This document shows positions 23,185-34,852 of a DNA stretch of 64,000 nucleotides, in pieces (position 1 is the stretch's first letter; each line of letters begins with the position of its first letter). The notes under the pieces were generated by a model that worked only from the letters and a program-made list of their open reading frames with translations, searched no databases and was not told the DNA's origin. Origin of the DNA: Branchinecta lynchi (Eukaryota > Arthropoda > Branchiopoda > Anostraca > Branchinectidae). A program made the position numbers and the translations under genes. The DNA is taken from positions 18,494,533-18,558,532 of the forward strand of contig JAKZAP010000001.1 in the NCBI GenBank assembly GCA_023053575.1, read 5' to 3'.

Positions 23185-24300
23185 TTTTGGGGATCTCAAA
23201 ACGTAAGTGGAGGGATACCTATGACATCGCAAAACTTGTCCGTCCGTCCGTCTGTGAGCAGATACCTCTCGAAGGGAACAAGATATTTTGATGGAACTTG
23301 GTGTAAGGGTTTTTACGGTCAAGGGTAGGGTCAAGTTCGTAGACGGTCTCTGTAGCCCTATATTTAGGGGTGGGGGAGGGAGTTCAACTGAAGGGGCAAA
23401 CAAAATATTTATAAATAGCTAATGTGATGGTTGATTATGGGGTATAAAGACATGTTGAACACAATTTTCTCGCCCGACAAGTAGTTCGTCCGGAACCCGG
23501 GAAAACCGGAAAGTTTGTTAAAAGCAAAAGTTTTATTTGAAGTTGATTAGATGTTCGATTTAGGGATAAAAGCACATGCTGAACGCTTATACGTAAATCA
23601 TTTTCTACCCGGACAACTAGTTCGCCGGTAATCCGGACAAAACCGGAAAATCTGTTAAAAGCAAAAGCTTTGCTTTAAGTTCATTAGATGACAGATTATG
23701 GGGTAAGAAAAGATGCTGAACCCGAATATGACAATAATTTTTTACCCGGACATGTAATTCGTCCGGAATCCGGCTGAAACCGCAAAATTTGTTATGAGTC
23801 AAAGTTTTATTTGAAGTTGATTAGATATTCTTTATAGGGATAAGGAGATACGCTGACTTCGTTTCTAAGCTTTCTCTTTTGGCTTTGCAAGTAGTTCGCT
23901 CGGAATTCGGCCGATACCGGAAATTTGGAAGAAGTAAAGCAGGAAGTATCGATCAGTATCGTCAAAGTAGGTATAGCTTATAGAGGTATATCTAAACTTG
24001 GTTGTCTCGGATGACTAGCTATCTGCTAAATTCACTGTAAAAAGTTTCTCCTTATAAAGATTGCAGAATTTTCTACTCAGATTCATCTTATCTCTATTTG
24101 GTATTAGTCTTATCTGCGTAGAGATACGAATAATCCGAGTAGCCAATACTGCAGTTAAATTTAACCTTTATACGGAAAACGTTTTACAGTGTTAACCTGT
24201 TTCCGAATTTCAATAGTAAAAATGTTCAAAGATTTTGGCGAAGACAAGACCCAATTGTCTGGATCAAATATTACATTTTTTGGGATCCGGTCTTGTTTTC
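23185..24300 (-). mobile_element. Family B element, reverse orientation
   Basis: Reading right to left: a 5' end containing 'aagaccggatccca', several ~145-bp core modules ('cggaatccgg', 'ccggaaa', 'aagttgattagatgttc'), a conserved block ('gggtcaagttcgtagac'), a 'gtccgtccgtccgtctgt' microsatellite and a 3' end at 'ggatctcaaaacgtaagtgg'. The upstream part 22,985-23,185 has one more GGGATCCCAAA. Two overlapping ~100-codon frames near 23.0-23.3 kb follow this repeat. Confidence 0.65.
24066..24150. repeat. Small inverted-repeat element (family N), diverged copy
   Basis: Ends 'ctactcagatt' and, reversed, 'ctactcggatt' enclose 'cttatctctatttgg'. The ~96-bp element at 37,283-37,378 has the same order. 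Confidence 0.4.
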
Positions 24301-24475
24301 AACGTCCTGGGCTTCCAGTCTAGTTCAGATCGCAACCGCATTTTCAATGCGGGTCGTGACATCATAGAAAATCTTGATTCCGCATTTGTCACCGTTCTAT
24401 TTACACTAAACGATTACAGGTTTAGGATTTTGCTCTTTACGACTTTACTTTGTACTTATACCTCAGTCTTACTAC

Positions 24476-24809
24476 CAGAGGCGTTACTAGCCAAAATGTT
24501 GGGGGGGGGGGGGGACGCGGAATTTACCGACTGGCTGGATATTTTTACCGACTTTTTCTGCAGTAAAAACGACTGTTTTGAACAGCAAACATGACATTTA
24601 AAAAAACATCGACTGATTTTCAGAAAAACCGACGATTTTGACGAAAAATCGACCAGTTTTCAGAAAATACGACTAATTTCATGAAAAAAATCAACTGTTT
24701 TGACGAAAAATCGCGGCGCTTCGCGCCGACTCGTTTTTTTTTACCGACTGGCCGACAGCATTGGGGGTGGGGGGGGGGGGGGCGTCCCCCCCCAGTCGTG
24801 ACGCCCCTG
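24476..24809. mobile_element. hAT-type MITE with perfect 8-bp target duplication
   Basis: A 334-bp element. The left end is CAGAGGCGTTACTAG and the right end, reversed, is CAGGGGCGTCACGACTGG. CTTACTAC lies exactly on both sides (24,468-24,475 and 24,810-24,817). The inside has G and C runs and repeated 'cgactg', 'cgacgaaaaatcg'-like text with no transposase. It is the same family, in opposite orientation, as 57,125-57,442. The intact duplication suggests a fairly recent insertion. Confidence 0.85.
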
Positions 24810-24817
24810 CTTACTAC

Positions 24818-25200
24818 GCATGTGGCTTTCCTGTCTCTACGTCGACACGACAAAGAAATTGCCAGTGGTCCCTGCGAACCCAGTAAAATCATCGACTCGG
24901 CAATGAAGTCGAAGATTGAATTTGAATGACACTCACCAACACGGCGAAGACCAAGTACAGACGTAACTCGTGGTATTCCGGATTTCTGGTTTTCCCGTGA
25001 ACCCTACCGATTTATCGACTAAGCAAGACAGTCCAAGTTCTAGTTCTTAATCCTAATTTAAATATTAGAGATGCAAGTTGGGAGAGATTGGCTCGGGCTA
25101 AAACACAAAGCAGATTTGCCGATTCAACATGTCTGCTTATGCAATTATCAAGACTCTCAACAATTCGACGAATTATTACCAGCACTTCCAAATTTCCGGT
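24818..25200. other. Unassigned stretch
   Basis: No feature recognised; short open frames only. Confidence 0.4.
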
Positions 25201-26361
25201 TTTTGGGATCCCAAAACTTAAGTGAAGGGATACCTATGACATCGCAAAAGTTGTTCGTCCGTCCGTCTGTAAGCACGATACTTCTTGAAGGGAATGAGAT
25301 ACTTCGATGAAACTTGGCGTGAGGACTGTTTGGGTCAAGGGTAAGGTTAATTTCGTAGATGAGCTCTGTAGCTCTGTAGCCTTATAGTTGGGGGTGGCGG
25401 TTCAAATTAAGAGACAAACAAAATATTAGTAAACAGCTAATGTGATAGTCGATTTTGGGGTAAAAAGACATGCTGAGTACGATGGTCAAAATCATTTTCT
25501 CGCCGGAGAACTAGTTCGTCCGGAATCCGGCAAAAGCCGGAAAGTTTGTTAAAAGTAAAAGTTTCATTTGAAGTTGATTAAATGTTTGGTTTAGGGGTAA
25601 GAAGACATGCTGAACACGATGGTGAAAACCATATTCTCGCTGGACAAGTAGTTGCTGCGGAATCTGAAAAAAAACGAAGAGTTGGTTAAAAGTAAAAGTT
25701 TCATTTGAAGTTGAAACCATTTTCTCGCTGGACAAGTAGTTCGTCCGGAATCCGGCGAAAACCGGAAAGTTGGTTAGAAGTAAAGTTTCATTTGAAGTTG
25801 ATTAAATGTTTGATGTAGGGGTAAGAAGACATGGTGAAGACGATGGTCAAAAACATTTTCTCGCCGAACAACTAGTTCACCTGGAATCCGGCCAAAACCA
25901 GAAAATATGTTAAAAGCAAAAGTTCTATCTGAAGTTGATTAGATGATAGATTTAGGGGTAAGAAGAGACGCTGCGTCTGTATAAGACAATCTTTTTTTTA
26001 CCCGGACAAATAAGTAGTCGGGAATCCGGTTGTACCCGCATTATTTTTTAAGTCAAAGTTTTATTTAAAGTTGATTCTATGTTCTTTTTAGGGATAAGGA
26101 GATACGCTGGATTCGTTTCTGAATTTTCTTTTTTGCTGGACTAGTAGGGCGAAACCGCAAATTAGGCAGAAGTAAAGCAGGAACTTTCGGTCAGTCTCGT
26201 CAAAATAGATATGGCTAATAGAGGTATAGATAGATAGAATATCTCTACTAGGTTTTCTCTGATGAGTAGCCTGGCGAAGACTGGATCTGGCGAAGACAAG
26301 ACCAATTGTCTGGATCAAATCTTAGATTTTTGGGATCCCACCGACACCTTTGGTCTTGTTC
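25201..26361 (-). mobile_element. Family B element, reverse orientation, near full length
   Basis: Both ends are present. TTTTGGGATCCCAAAA at the left is the family 3' end. TTTTTGGGATCCCACCG followed by 'acacctttggtcttgttc' at the right is its 5' end. Inside are about six core modules of ~130-150 bp, the 'gtccgtccgtctgt' microsatellite and the conserved 'gatgagctctgtagc' block. No coding capacity. Confidence 0.7.
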
Positions 26362-26479
26362 TCTGAGTAAGATCAAAAACTGCACCAGCAAGAAAACGAA
26401 GTAGATCTTTAAATTAACGTGTATTCTTCCCCTTTTCGACTTCAGACAAAATTTTCTCCTAATAAATTTATTTTACCCT

Positions 26480-26830
26480 AAAACGTTAGGGACGACTTGA
26501 TGATGACATCGTAAAGCATGTCCACCCGGTCCGTCATTCTGACTGTGAGCGCAATAGCTCTCGAAACGGGTTGAGATATTCTGCTCAGACTAGGTAGCAG
26601 TATCCTTTGGGTCACAGTAGGTTAAAGGTCGGGCTCGTATATATAAGGCTCTGTAACTCTATATCCAAATTTAATGAAATTTGTTTAAGCTGATGTAACA
26701 GTGTATTTAGAAGTAAAGGCACATGCTGAATCCATATCCGAGACTTATCTTCTCTCCTGACAAGAAGTTTGTCCGGAATCCGGTCAAAGCCGGAAACTGG
26801 GTTAGAAGTATAAGTTTATTCTTATGTCCA
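26480..26830 (-). repeat. Family B fragment, diverged
   Basis: Holds 'gatgacatcg', 'tccgtcattctgac', 'ggctctgtaactctata' and one 'gtccggaatccgg' module in family B order. Ends are missing. Confidence 0.5.
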
Positions 26831-26920
26831 TGCGTTCGGTACCAGTAGGCTACGTACTGCGTAATATCCCCTCGGAATGATTCTCACCTTAACGTCTTAG
26901 ACTAGAACGTGAAAAGTCCT

Positions 26921-27016
26921 CTAAAGTTCATAAAATAACCCCAACTGGTCCTTACTTTTGCCCAGTGTGTGGTCGTGTGGACGAGACTTTGTTTCATTTT
27001 ATGTGCGAATGTGTAG
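26921..27016 (+). pseudogene. LINE C-terminal zinc-knuckle remnant
   Basis: A frame reads GPYFCPVCGRVDETLFHFMC, then ECVALI and a TGA. The spacing C-x2-C-x8-H-x3-C matches the cysteine/histidine motif found at the C-terminus of many non-LTR retrotransposon ORF2 proteins. Only about 30 codons remain. It lies just before the family L repeat, with no other LINE domain next to it. Confidence 0.5.
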
Positions 27017-27145
27017 CCTTGATTTGAGAGCTGACATATTTGGTGAGCGAATGTTTGAGCATGGTTGGTCGAAAAGTTTGACCCGTCTTACCTATAATAC
27101 TGACGCACTCTACTTCCATAACCACTCCATATGTTTCTAATATAA

Positions 27146-27380
27146 GCCCGGAGACCCCGATTTCGTACGGTACATTCTAACCCCTCTAACAAAACCACGC
27201 TGATTTTCTTACTAGTCCTGTTTTATTACCTTCGACCTGTATCACGCTGTCGACGGCTGTCTGCGAGAAATTTTTCCATCAGAGAAACCGGTTATGTAAA
27301 TTGTTTCCCTGTTTTCGCTAGAAGTCAGTGGGGTTCGGCAAAGGCTTAACACAGCCAAAACCGTGAGGTTTTTATTATTG
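27146..27380 (+). repeat. Family L repeat
   Basis: Shares 'gcccggagaccccgattt', 'ttacattctaac'-type text, 'cgctagaagtc' and 'aaccgtgaggtttttatta'-type text, in the same order, with 60,082-60,720. That copy is split by a MITE. Confidence 0.5.
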
Positions 27381-27734
27381 AAAGAATAGCCTAGTTTTAA
27401 AGTATTCAAATATATAAAAATACTAAAAGTTGAAGAGTAAATAGTACGAGGGGTCCTTTAAGGAGAAAAGTTTGGACGGTTTTTGCGGATAGGTTGGAAG
27501 CGTAGAGAAGTTTCTTGTAGTTCATAAAAAGAGTTGTTTGTTAGTTTCATATGCGATGCCCCTCGAGCTTTAAGCTATATATATCATATCATGTGACATC
27601 AAAAGGTAGCCCACAGAAAGAGCTTTGATCTGTCTTTTGCCAAGGTCTACACGAAACTAACAATCATGGTCTAATTCACACTGATACTTTTTGTTCTGGT
27701 TTTCGCTGAATTTTATTTGTGGCGAGCTTGTTTA

Positions 27735-28245
27735 AAGTAAGTAAGTAAGTATATTTGTAACCCACATTTTTGGAAAAAGCTAGAAAAGCATACGGAATAC
27801 TCATTACTTCTAAGCGTCGTTACAATAGACACATACTGGCCCGGCTATATTCCGCATTCGCTATGCCGCACATACTATATAGCGCTGTCGTCATTCTGGT
27901 CACTACTGACTATGAAAGATAAAAAATGCAGTCGTTCTACATTTTATAAGTATTGCAAATATGTCCTAGGACTACCTCCGTGGGCCCGTAATTCTAGATT
28001 ATCGGCAAAGTATAGTCACCGATCCGTTTATTGCAATATCTGAGCGAATTGCAGGTTTTATTCGTTCTCTTGACGCTAGCCATACTTTGTATAGGGCTAT
28101 GTTGCCCCATGTGTAAATAAGAGTATCAAAATTTATGTGTTACATGTTGTGTCTTCTTGTCTTTTTTTTCTTTCTTTTCTTTCATACTCCATTTGCGACT
28201 TATGTCTTAAAAATGGGAATTAAATTTCATTCATTCATTCATTCA
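27735..28245 (+). pseudogene. LINE ORF2 C-terminus and 3' tail, frameshifted
   Basis: One frame gives RKAYGILITSKRRYN, RHILARLYSAFAMP and HILYSAVVIL. After a frameshift near 27,905 another gives YKYCKYVLGLPPWARNSRLS. This is the region after the reverse transcriptase in CR1/Jockey-like LINEs. The 3' tail is T-rich and ends in (ATTC)n at 28,225-28,244. The left edge has 'gtaagtaagtaagtat', the reverse complement of the (TTAC)n tail at 3.9 kb, so another LINE tail in the opposite direction abuts it at about 27,735-27,790. Confidence 0.6.
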
Positions 28246-29048
28246 AAATGTTTTACAGGCTAAGAGTGTCCTTCTTCTGTGACAACAAAGTCAATTCAGC
28301 TCTATCGCTCTGAATACATTTATGATAGATTCCCTACTCTCCTCTACACTCAATCCTCTTTGTTATTCAAACAGACCCCCTTCTAGGTTATTCTGTCATC
28401 CCTTTCTGATTATGATATCCAAGTTGAGTTGCCAGCGGGGATGGGGACAAAAAGATATTGGAGGGGACGCATTCCTTCTGAAGAAACTCGTGTGGATGAC
28501 AACTCCTTAACAGAGGATGGAATGACGGAGTGGAAATAAACCGAAAACGATGCTTGAAAGAAGATATTAGAGTGGTTGCCAAAAGTGATGGGATGCATGC
28601 GCTTTTTCGTTATTTGCTTTAGTTGCGTGGCGTTTTTTTTAAACTTAATTGAAAATTGACAGATACGAGATTACGATAGGAAGAAGTTTATGTCACGGGA
28701 TACAGGCAGGGCTAGGCTAAAGTATTCAAATACCATCTATAAAATGGACCTCGTCTTTTGAAGTGCGGAGAACTGCACCTAAATGATGAGCACAGAACCA
28801 TCTATGAACGGACCTCGTCTCTTCAACTGGGGAGTCTGTACAGTACACGCACTCTCATGAAAATATTACAATACGTTCTGTGTTTACCTATAGGTCACAG
28901 ACAAAAGGACGAATAGACAGACAGATGGACAAATTTACAATGTCAGAAGTATCCATCACCTTCGTCTCCGATCCCGAAAAGTGTTACCAAACTCAGACTG
29001 GGTATGCAATGTATCGTCCATTCCTGAAACATCGTTTGTTTCCGTCAT
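28246..29048. other. Unassigned stretch
   Basis: Nothing recognised. 'ggacctcgtct' occurs twice, at 28,746 and 28,811. An ACAG-type run at 28,910-28,925 may mark an old family A or B 3' end. Confidence 0.4.
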
Positions 29049-29640
29049 TTAGAGCGTGTTCCACCCTACTTACCGTAGTTACTAACGCATGACGTCACGA
29101 ATTCTGGCTTTTTGCCGCCAAGGCTGGAACGATGTTTGGGATCCCAAAACGATGTTTGGGATCCCTATGACATCGCAAAAGTTGTCCATCTGTGCGAGCT
29201 ATGACTCTCGAAGGAAATGAGATATTTTGATGAAACTTGGTGTGAGGATTTGTTGGGTCAAGGGTAAGGTCAAGTTCGAAGATGGGCTCTGTAGCCCTAT
29301 ATTTGAGGGTGGGGTTTAAAATTAAGGGGCCAAACAAATATTTTCTGAAAGCTATTGAGATAGTTGATTTAAGGGTAAAGATTTAGGGGTAGATTCAAAT
29401 ATGAAATTTATTTTCTCGCCAGAAAAAAAGTTCACCCGGAATCCGGCGAAAACCGGAAATTCGTGAAAAGTAAAAGTTTAGTATGAAGTTGAATAAAGGG
29501 CGATTTACGTCCGAATACGAAACTTATTTTCTCGCCGAAACATTAGTTCGGCCGGAATCCGGCCAAAACCGGAGAACTTTTTTAAAGTAAGAGTTTTATT
29601 TAAATTTGATAAGATGTTCGATTTGCGGGTAAGAATGTGT
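29049..29640 (-). repeat. Family H end followed by a family B fragment
   Basis: 29,049-29,130 matches the right end of the family H repeat at 630-710 (reversed). From 29,137 a family B copy runs in reverse: two GGGATCCC motifs, 'gatgggctctgtagcc', then core modules ('cggaatccgg', 'aaaaccggaaa') to about 29,640. Confidence 0.55.
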
Positions 29641-31430
29641 CAAAGGGTGGAAAAGGCTCTTAGTGTGTTTAGAAGAAACAAGGTTCGATTGTGCTCTTTA
29701 AAGGACCCCTCTTGTTTATTGTGCCTTTCATATTATACTTAGCTCCCATATGGAATTATAAGCTTCTAAAATCCACACCTTTCTTCATTGTTTCGTTTCG
29801 TAACTACGGACTTTTAGCGCTTTTTCGGCCTTGCCGAGTTTTCCCGTCACCCAACGAAAAGTTTGCGGGAGTCTACATTGTCCGCTGACAACTCTTTCAC
29901 ACATAAGGATGTGATAATATCTTCTGTTAATTAGTTCTTTTATTTGCTTGGTTTACCCACTTTTTAAACAAGGCACGTTCAGTTTTCAAATCTTTTGCGC
30001 CCAGCCATTGCGCCAGAGAGCAGGAAGGTTGGATAAAATCGACAACAATAATAAGAGAATCGCTAGTTTCAGGTGGAAAGTAATGGTATTTTCGAAAACT
30101 TTTTTTCTGATCCATCTTACAGAGAAAAGATCATTTCTAGTAAGAGTTGTGCTTTAAAAAGGCTTCAAAATACGCTGTTTCTGCGTAGCCTATAACCACA
30201 TCCTCTACGTAGATCGTGACATCTGCAACTTTGTTCTTCCACGAAAGTGCCATGTAAACATATGGCACTGCTTATGGGCATTTTGTTATGACGTATATAA
30301 ACATATGCCATAATAAACACCCCATGCATTCCTTCATGTAATTACTCGCAAGCAGCTAGCACCTTTTCTTCCTATCTGGATGCGGTTCGGCGACACCGCG
30401 CTTCTTAACTTCCCTACATGACCACTATTGAATAATAAAAAGAATATTCAGTCTGTTATAAGCTCATCCTTGTAAAAATTTTGTGTGTCTCCTTTCCTTT
30501 CTATTTCTGTTCTAGCTCAAAATGAGTTTCTATGCAGGACAAGAAAATTTCATGCCGGAGGTATTCGCGATGTCCCAAAAGAGAGATGGCAGGTTTGTGT
30601 CGAACAGAAGCCGAAGATGAATCAGGAGCAATATGTCCAAACTTTGACATAAACTTTCAGAACTCGTTTCAGCAGTGACTGGGAGGGAAACGCGACATCT
30701 CTGAGGCAGTAGAAAAGCAAGCTGCATCATGGACCTTCAAAGTTTAACGGAAAAGGTAGTATATTTGTATACACTGAACTATTTAAACCCATCGAAGCTA
30801 TTTGTATTTTTTCACCCGAGGATCTAGTAATAAGGTTAAGAATATCCGCTAATCCCCGAAAAGGCACGGCTGAAGAAAGTAGGAAAATGATGTTAAGATA
30901 TGTCTTGCAAGGAATCTACCATTTTAGTTTATTTTTCGGCAATGGCTTACCTTTGTAGTTGGTAAATATTTATAGCGTAGATTATTCGCGGATAGCGTAC
31001 AAACGAAATAAAGAATTTTTATCGGTATTTGAGGCCTATTTATGTGAATAAATGATCTGTAAGTAGACTATCGGATCTCATCCCTATTTAATTAAACTTT
31101 AAGCCTCTGGCCGAGTACACGTTGACCCGCCCAGCGTTTCGTGATTAAGTGCTTTTATGCTAATCTGAATCACTGTGTATCTTTTTTTTTTTTTACATAC
31201 TTCTATTGTTTCTTTCTTAGGTATGATCTTCCTCAGGTGTCGGCCAAAACAGCCCATCAAATATAACAAAAGGTTTATCAAGAGACAGTAAAGCACAAAA
31301 TGTTTCACTATCGCACCTGATCACTTCACTGGTCGCAGAGTCCACAGACCGTCGTTCAAGTAGTGAAGATTCTCCACGCCGATGCCTTTGTTTACGCTCG
31401 CTCTAGAATAATAACCGGGGATAAACTGAT
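29641..31430. other. Unassigned stretch of ~1.8 kb
   Basis: No gene recognised. Around 30,250-30,315 'tgccatgtaaacatatggca' and 'catatgccataat' suggest a remnant of a family A end. Poly-T at 31,180-31,195. Confidence 0.4.
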
Positions 31431-31439
31431 GAAAATCCT

Positions 31440-31525
31440 GGGACTGTGGTAATGCCCACCGTGCCGTGCCGGTGCCACGAAGGGGGGGACACCGGTGGCG
31501 CGGAGTGGGCAACCGCTCGTAGAAG
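31440..31525 (+). repeat. Family K fragment
   Basis: 'ccgtgccgtgccggtgcc' and 'gcggagtgggcaaccgctcg' match the GC-rich minisatellite families at 37,060 and 47,700. Confidence 0.5.
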
Positions 31526-32620
31526 ACCAGACTCTTGACGTCAAGTCGGGTTTAGCCCCATGCTGGTCACTGTTCTTTACCCTGATTTATGGTGACTTCT
31601 GGGGCCATAAATTGACACTTTAGCTTTGAGTCGAGTAAATTAGTTTTATCCATACATACACATGTAAATAATCCAAGCCGATCAAAGAGGGGCTCGGTAA
31701 CGGTTCATAAAACTAGTTTCGTTTTGTCTGATACCATTGTATCTGATACCATGACCTGCATTTTCTAGTTTCTGCAGGTTACCATGGTATCTGCTACTGC
31801 GGTTGCTTTGCAAGAAAAGGGCAATTGCCGACTTCGCGTATTTACATCCCAAAAGAAATACTTAAATCCAATCACATCACAACTGCTAAACCTTTTCCCC
31901 ACCAATTTGACCTAGGCTCTAGTGTGTTGGTGATGATGAAAGTGAGATGACTTTTTCAGATACCACCGCGGTCCATACCACGGTAACTGGCCAGATACTC
32001 CGTAACTGCAAACACGACTTTAGACGGTAGTATGAGATACCATGCGATACCATGGTATATGCAAAAACGCAACTAATGACGTTGCACACTTACATTATCT
32101 TGACATGGTTTACGGCGTGTGCATACGAATAAGCAACAATACAGTATCAGTTTATGTTCCCAAAGCACCACCATACTGCGGAACTTCACACCGGGCAAGC
32201 CCTATAATTTCAGATAATCTGCATTCAAAGCTTCATCAATCTTTCTCGATCAGCACTTAGCTGGGCGAGATATTTAATGTGAAGATGCATTGATTTTCCA
32301 GGTCCGACACCCCTCCGAATACAACAAAACAAGAACAAACAGAAAGACACAAATGAATCCCTCGGGTCCAATATATCGTGATCGATATCGAATATCGCCC
32401 AACACTATTCCCAGTCACCTCGCCAAGTATTTTTCTCTTGATAATACACAAGTAGCTTCAGGAATCTCTAGGCTTTTGTAGCAGTTTTTCCTTTCAAAAT
32501 CAACAGTAAAGATTTTCCTTTTTTTCACATAAAATAGACTGAGTATTCGCTCTTGAGCTCCTAGTCGCTGTCGGCTAGTTACTTTTCAAGCTTTTGTAAT
32601 CGCTGGATATCTTTCTCTTA
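31526..32620. other. Unassigned stretch with imperfect inverted repeats
   Basis: 'ggttaccatggtatc' (31,787) and 'gataccatggtatatgc' (32,046), with 'gataccattgtatc' (31,730), form weak inverted pairs. No coding motif. Confidence 0.4.
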
Positions 32621-32624
32621 TGAA

Positions 32625-33356
32625 AGGTGTCGATGTCAAAGGCGTCGATGGGATCCCAAAAATCTAATATTTGATTCAGACAATTGGGTCTTGTCTTCGC
32701 CAGATCCAGTCTTCGCCATCATCAGAGAAAACTAAGTTCAGATATACCTCTATAAGCCATATCTATGTTGACGATACTAACCAAGACTTCCTGCTTTACT
32801 TCTGCCAAGTTTCCGGTTTCGCCCGAATTCCGATTGAACTACTAGTCCAGCAAAGAAAGAAAATTCAGAAACGAATCCAGCGTATCTACTCTAAGAACAT
32901 CTAATCAACTTTAAATAGAACTTTGACTTACAAAAAATTCCGGTTATGTACGGGTAAAAAACGATTGTCATATACAGACTCATCCTCTCTTCTTACCCCT
33001 TAATCTGTCATCTAATCAAACTTTTGCTTTTGACAAATTTTTTCCGTTTTGGCCGGATTCCGGGTGAACTAACTGTTTGGCGAGAAAATGGTTTTCACCA
33101 TCCGTGTTCAGCATCTCCTTTTACCTCTACATCGAACATTTAATCAACTTCAAATGAAACTTTTACTTTTAACCAAATTTTCGGTTTTCGGGACGAACTA
33201 CTTGTTTGGCGAGAAAATGGTTTCCAATTCCCGATAAATCCTCACACCAAGTCTCATCAAAATATCTCACCCCCTTCGAGAATTATCGTGCTTACAGACA
33301 GACGGACATTTTTGAGATGTCATAGGTATCCCTCCACTTACGTTTTGGGATCCCAG
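32625..33356 (+). mobile_element. Family B element, forward
   Basis: The 5' end ('cgatgggatcccaaaaatc' and 'gggtcttgtcttcgccagat') and the 3' end ('ccctccacttacgttttggg' plus 'atccca') are both present. There are about three core modules and a 'cagacagacggac' microsatellite. About 730 bp, one of the shorter complete copies. Confidence 0.7.
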
Positions 33357-33572
33357 AAAGTGTTTTTTTTTCCCACACTTTAGGTAATGCACCTTTAACA
33401 AACTTTTTGAATGTGGAAAACCCAGTATTAGATAGGACGGCACCTCCCGGCAGCGAGAGGTGTTTTCAACGTGGTTGTTGATTATTATGATGTAATCAAT
33501 TGGTTATAGTACTTTCTTTTGACGCTAGAGAGCGCCGTATTACTTGATATACGAAAATTCACCCTAGAGAGG
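33357..33572. other. Unassigned spacer between B and A elements
   Basis: No feature recognised. Confidence 0.4.
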
Positions 33573-34586
33573 TAAACAAGAGCAGGAAGCTCATATGGCA
33601 CTTGCAAGGCTGGGTCAGAGGATTCAAGTAGGAATACGTCAATTCTTGGGTTTGTTGTGATCATTTTTAAGCAAAACCCTTGAGATAAGAATGGTAATGG
33701 GTCCCTCGAAATCAAGAGAATGTATTGTTCGTGTGCATTTGGCCGTGATGATGCGCACTTTAAGAGCGTTAGAGGTTCATCTGTAATGAACACTCTTGAA
33801 GGGTAAATGATGATAAGCTCATTGGAGTCATGAAAATGTATATTTTGCTCAAAACTTTTGTCTGTATTTAAAAAAATTCAGCTATAAGCAAAACCCTTGA
33901 GGCTATCAGGGGCCCTTGGGGATCATGAATATATATTGTTTGGTTAAAGTATTTTTTTTTTTTTTCGGTCAAGAAACGCACTTTTGGGTGCAAAAACATC
34001 CTTGAGTTAAATTTTACTTCGCTTAAAGTATTTTTTGTACTTTGTGTTCAGGATTACTACTTTAAGGTTAGGGTTAGTACTTTAAGGGATGGTGGGATCT
34101 GAGAAGTGACAATTTCTAAGCCAATCTTGTCAAGTTTCTAATGTTCAAACCAAGTTTCATCGTGACTTGCTTGCCAAGTTTCATTGTTCTGGCCCACCTG
34201 GAAGTAACTTAATTCCGTATCACCGGAATTCCGGAATCCCCCTCCAACTCCCCCGACAGTGCACGAATCCGGTCCGGTTCTGTCAATGATGTAACTAAGG
34301 CTTGTGCGTGTTCCTCCCAGTCCCCCGATATTCATCGGATTCGGTCCGGAACTTGAAATGGGACATCTGATACATGACATATTTCCAAATATCAAGTTTC
34401 ATTAAGATTTTATCACCCGTGCGAAAGTTAGGCATGTCACTAAATTCCGGATTCCGGCTCCCCCTCCCCCCACGATGGTCGGATCGAGCAAATGACTATT
34501 TCCAAGTTAGTTTGGTCGGGTCCCTAATAAGCTTGTCAAGTTTCATCGTCCTAGCACATCTGGAAGTACGGAAGTAAGTGCCATAA
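33573..34586 (+). mobile_element. Family A element, short copy
   Basis: Starts 'aaacaagagcaggaagctc' and ends at 'aagtgccata'. The first 560 bp match 9,117-9,680 with the 'gcaaaacccttgaggc' modules. The rest has two 'ccaagtttcatcgt...' modules. It lacks the ACAG run seen in longer copies. Confidence 0.65.
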
Positions 34587-34672
34587 AAACTAACAAAAGC
34601 GAGAAGGTGCCTGGAATGAGTATACACCGGATGCCGGAGAGTGAGCATTCCCTCGTGAATTCCCTCTTATGC

Positions 34673-34800
34673 AGCGTTTACAAGTACATGAAAACTTGAA
34701 GAGAATCCGATCTTGATGACAAGATAATGTTTATACGCAGAGGAAAAAACTAAATTCTTTAAAACAGAATTTCTGACAAAATAAATTCAATAGCCAATAA
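34673..34800 (+). repeat. Family O repeat
   Basis: Matches 59,302-59,425 ('cgtttacaag', 'cagaatccgatc'-type text, 'aatgtttatacgcag', 'ctgacaaaataaattca'). Confidence 0.5.
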
Positions 34801-34852
34801 AGAAAATGTGTTCTGAGAGTATTTATGACATCAGTACTGATGACTGCTGCTC

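Noticed and set aside
31727..32070. Inverted-repeat transposon with 'ggtatc' ends
   Set aside because: Pairing is short and interrupted and no target duplication was found.
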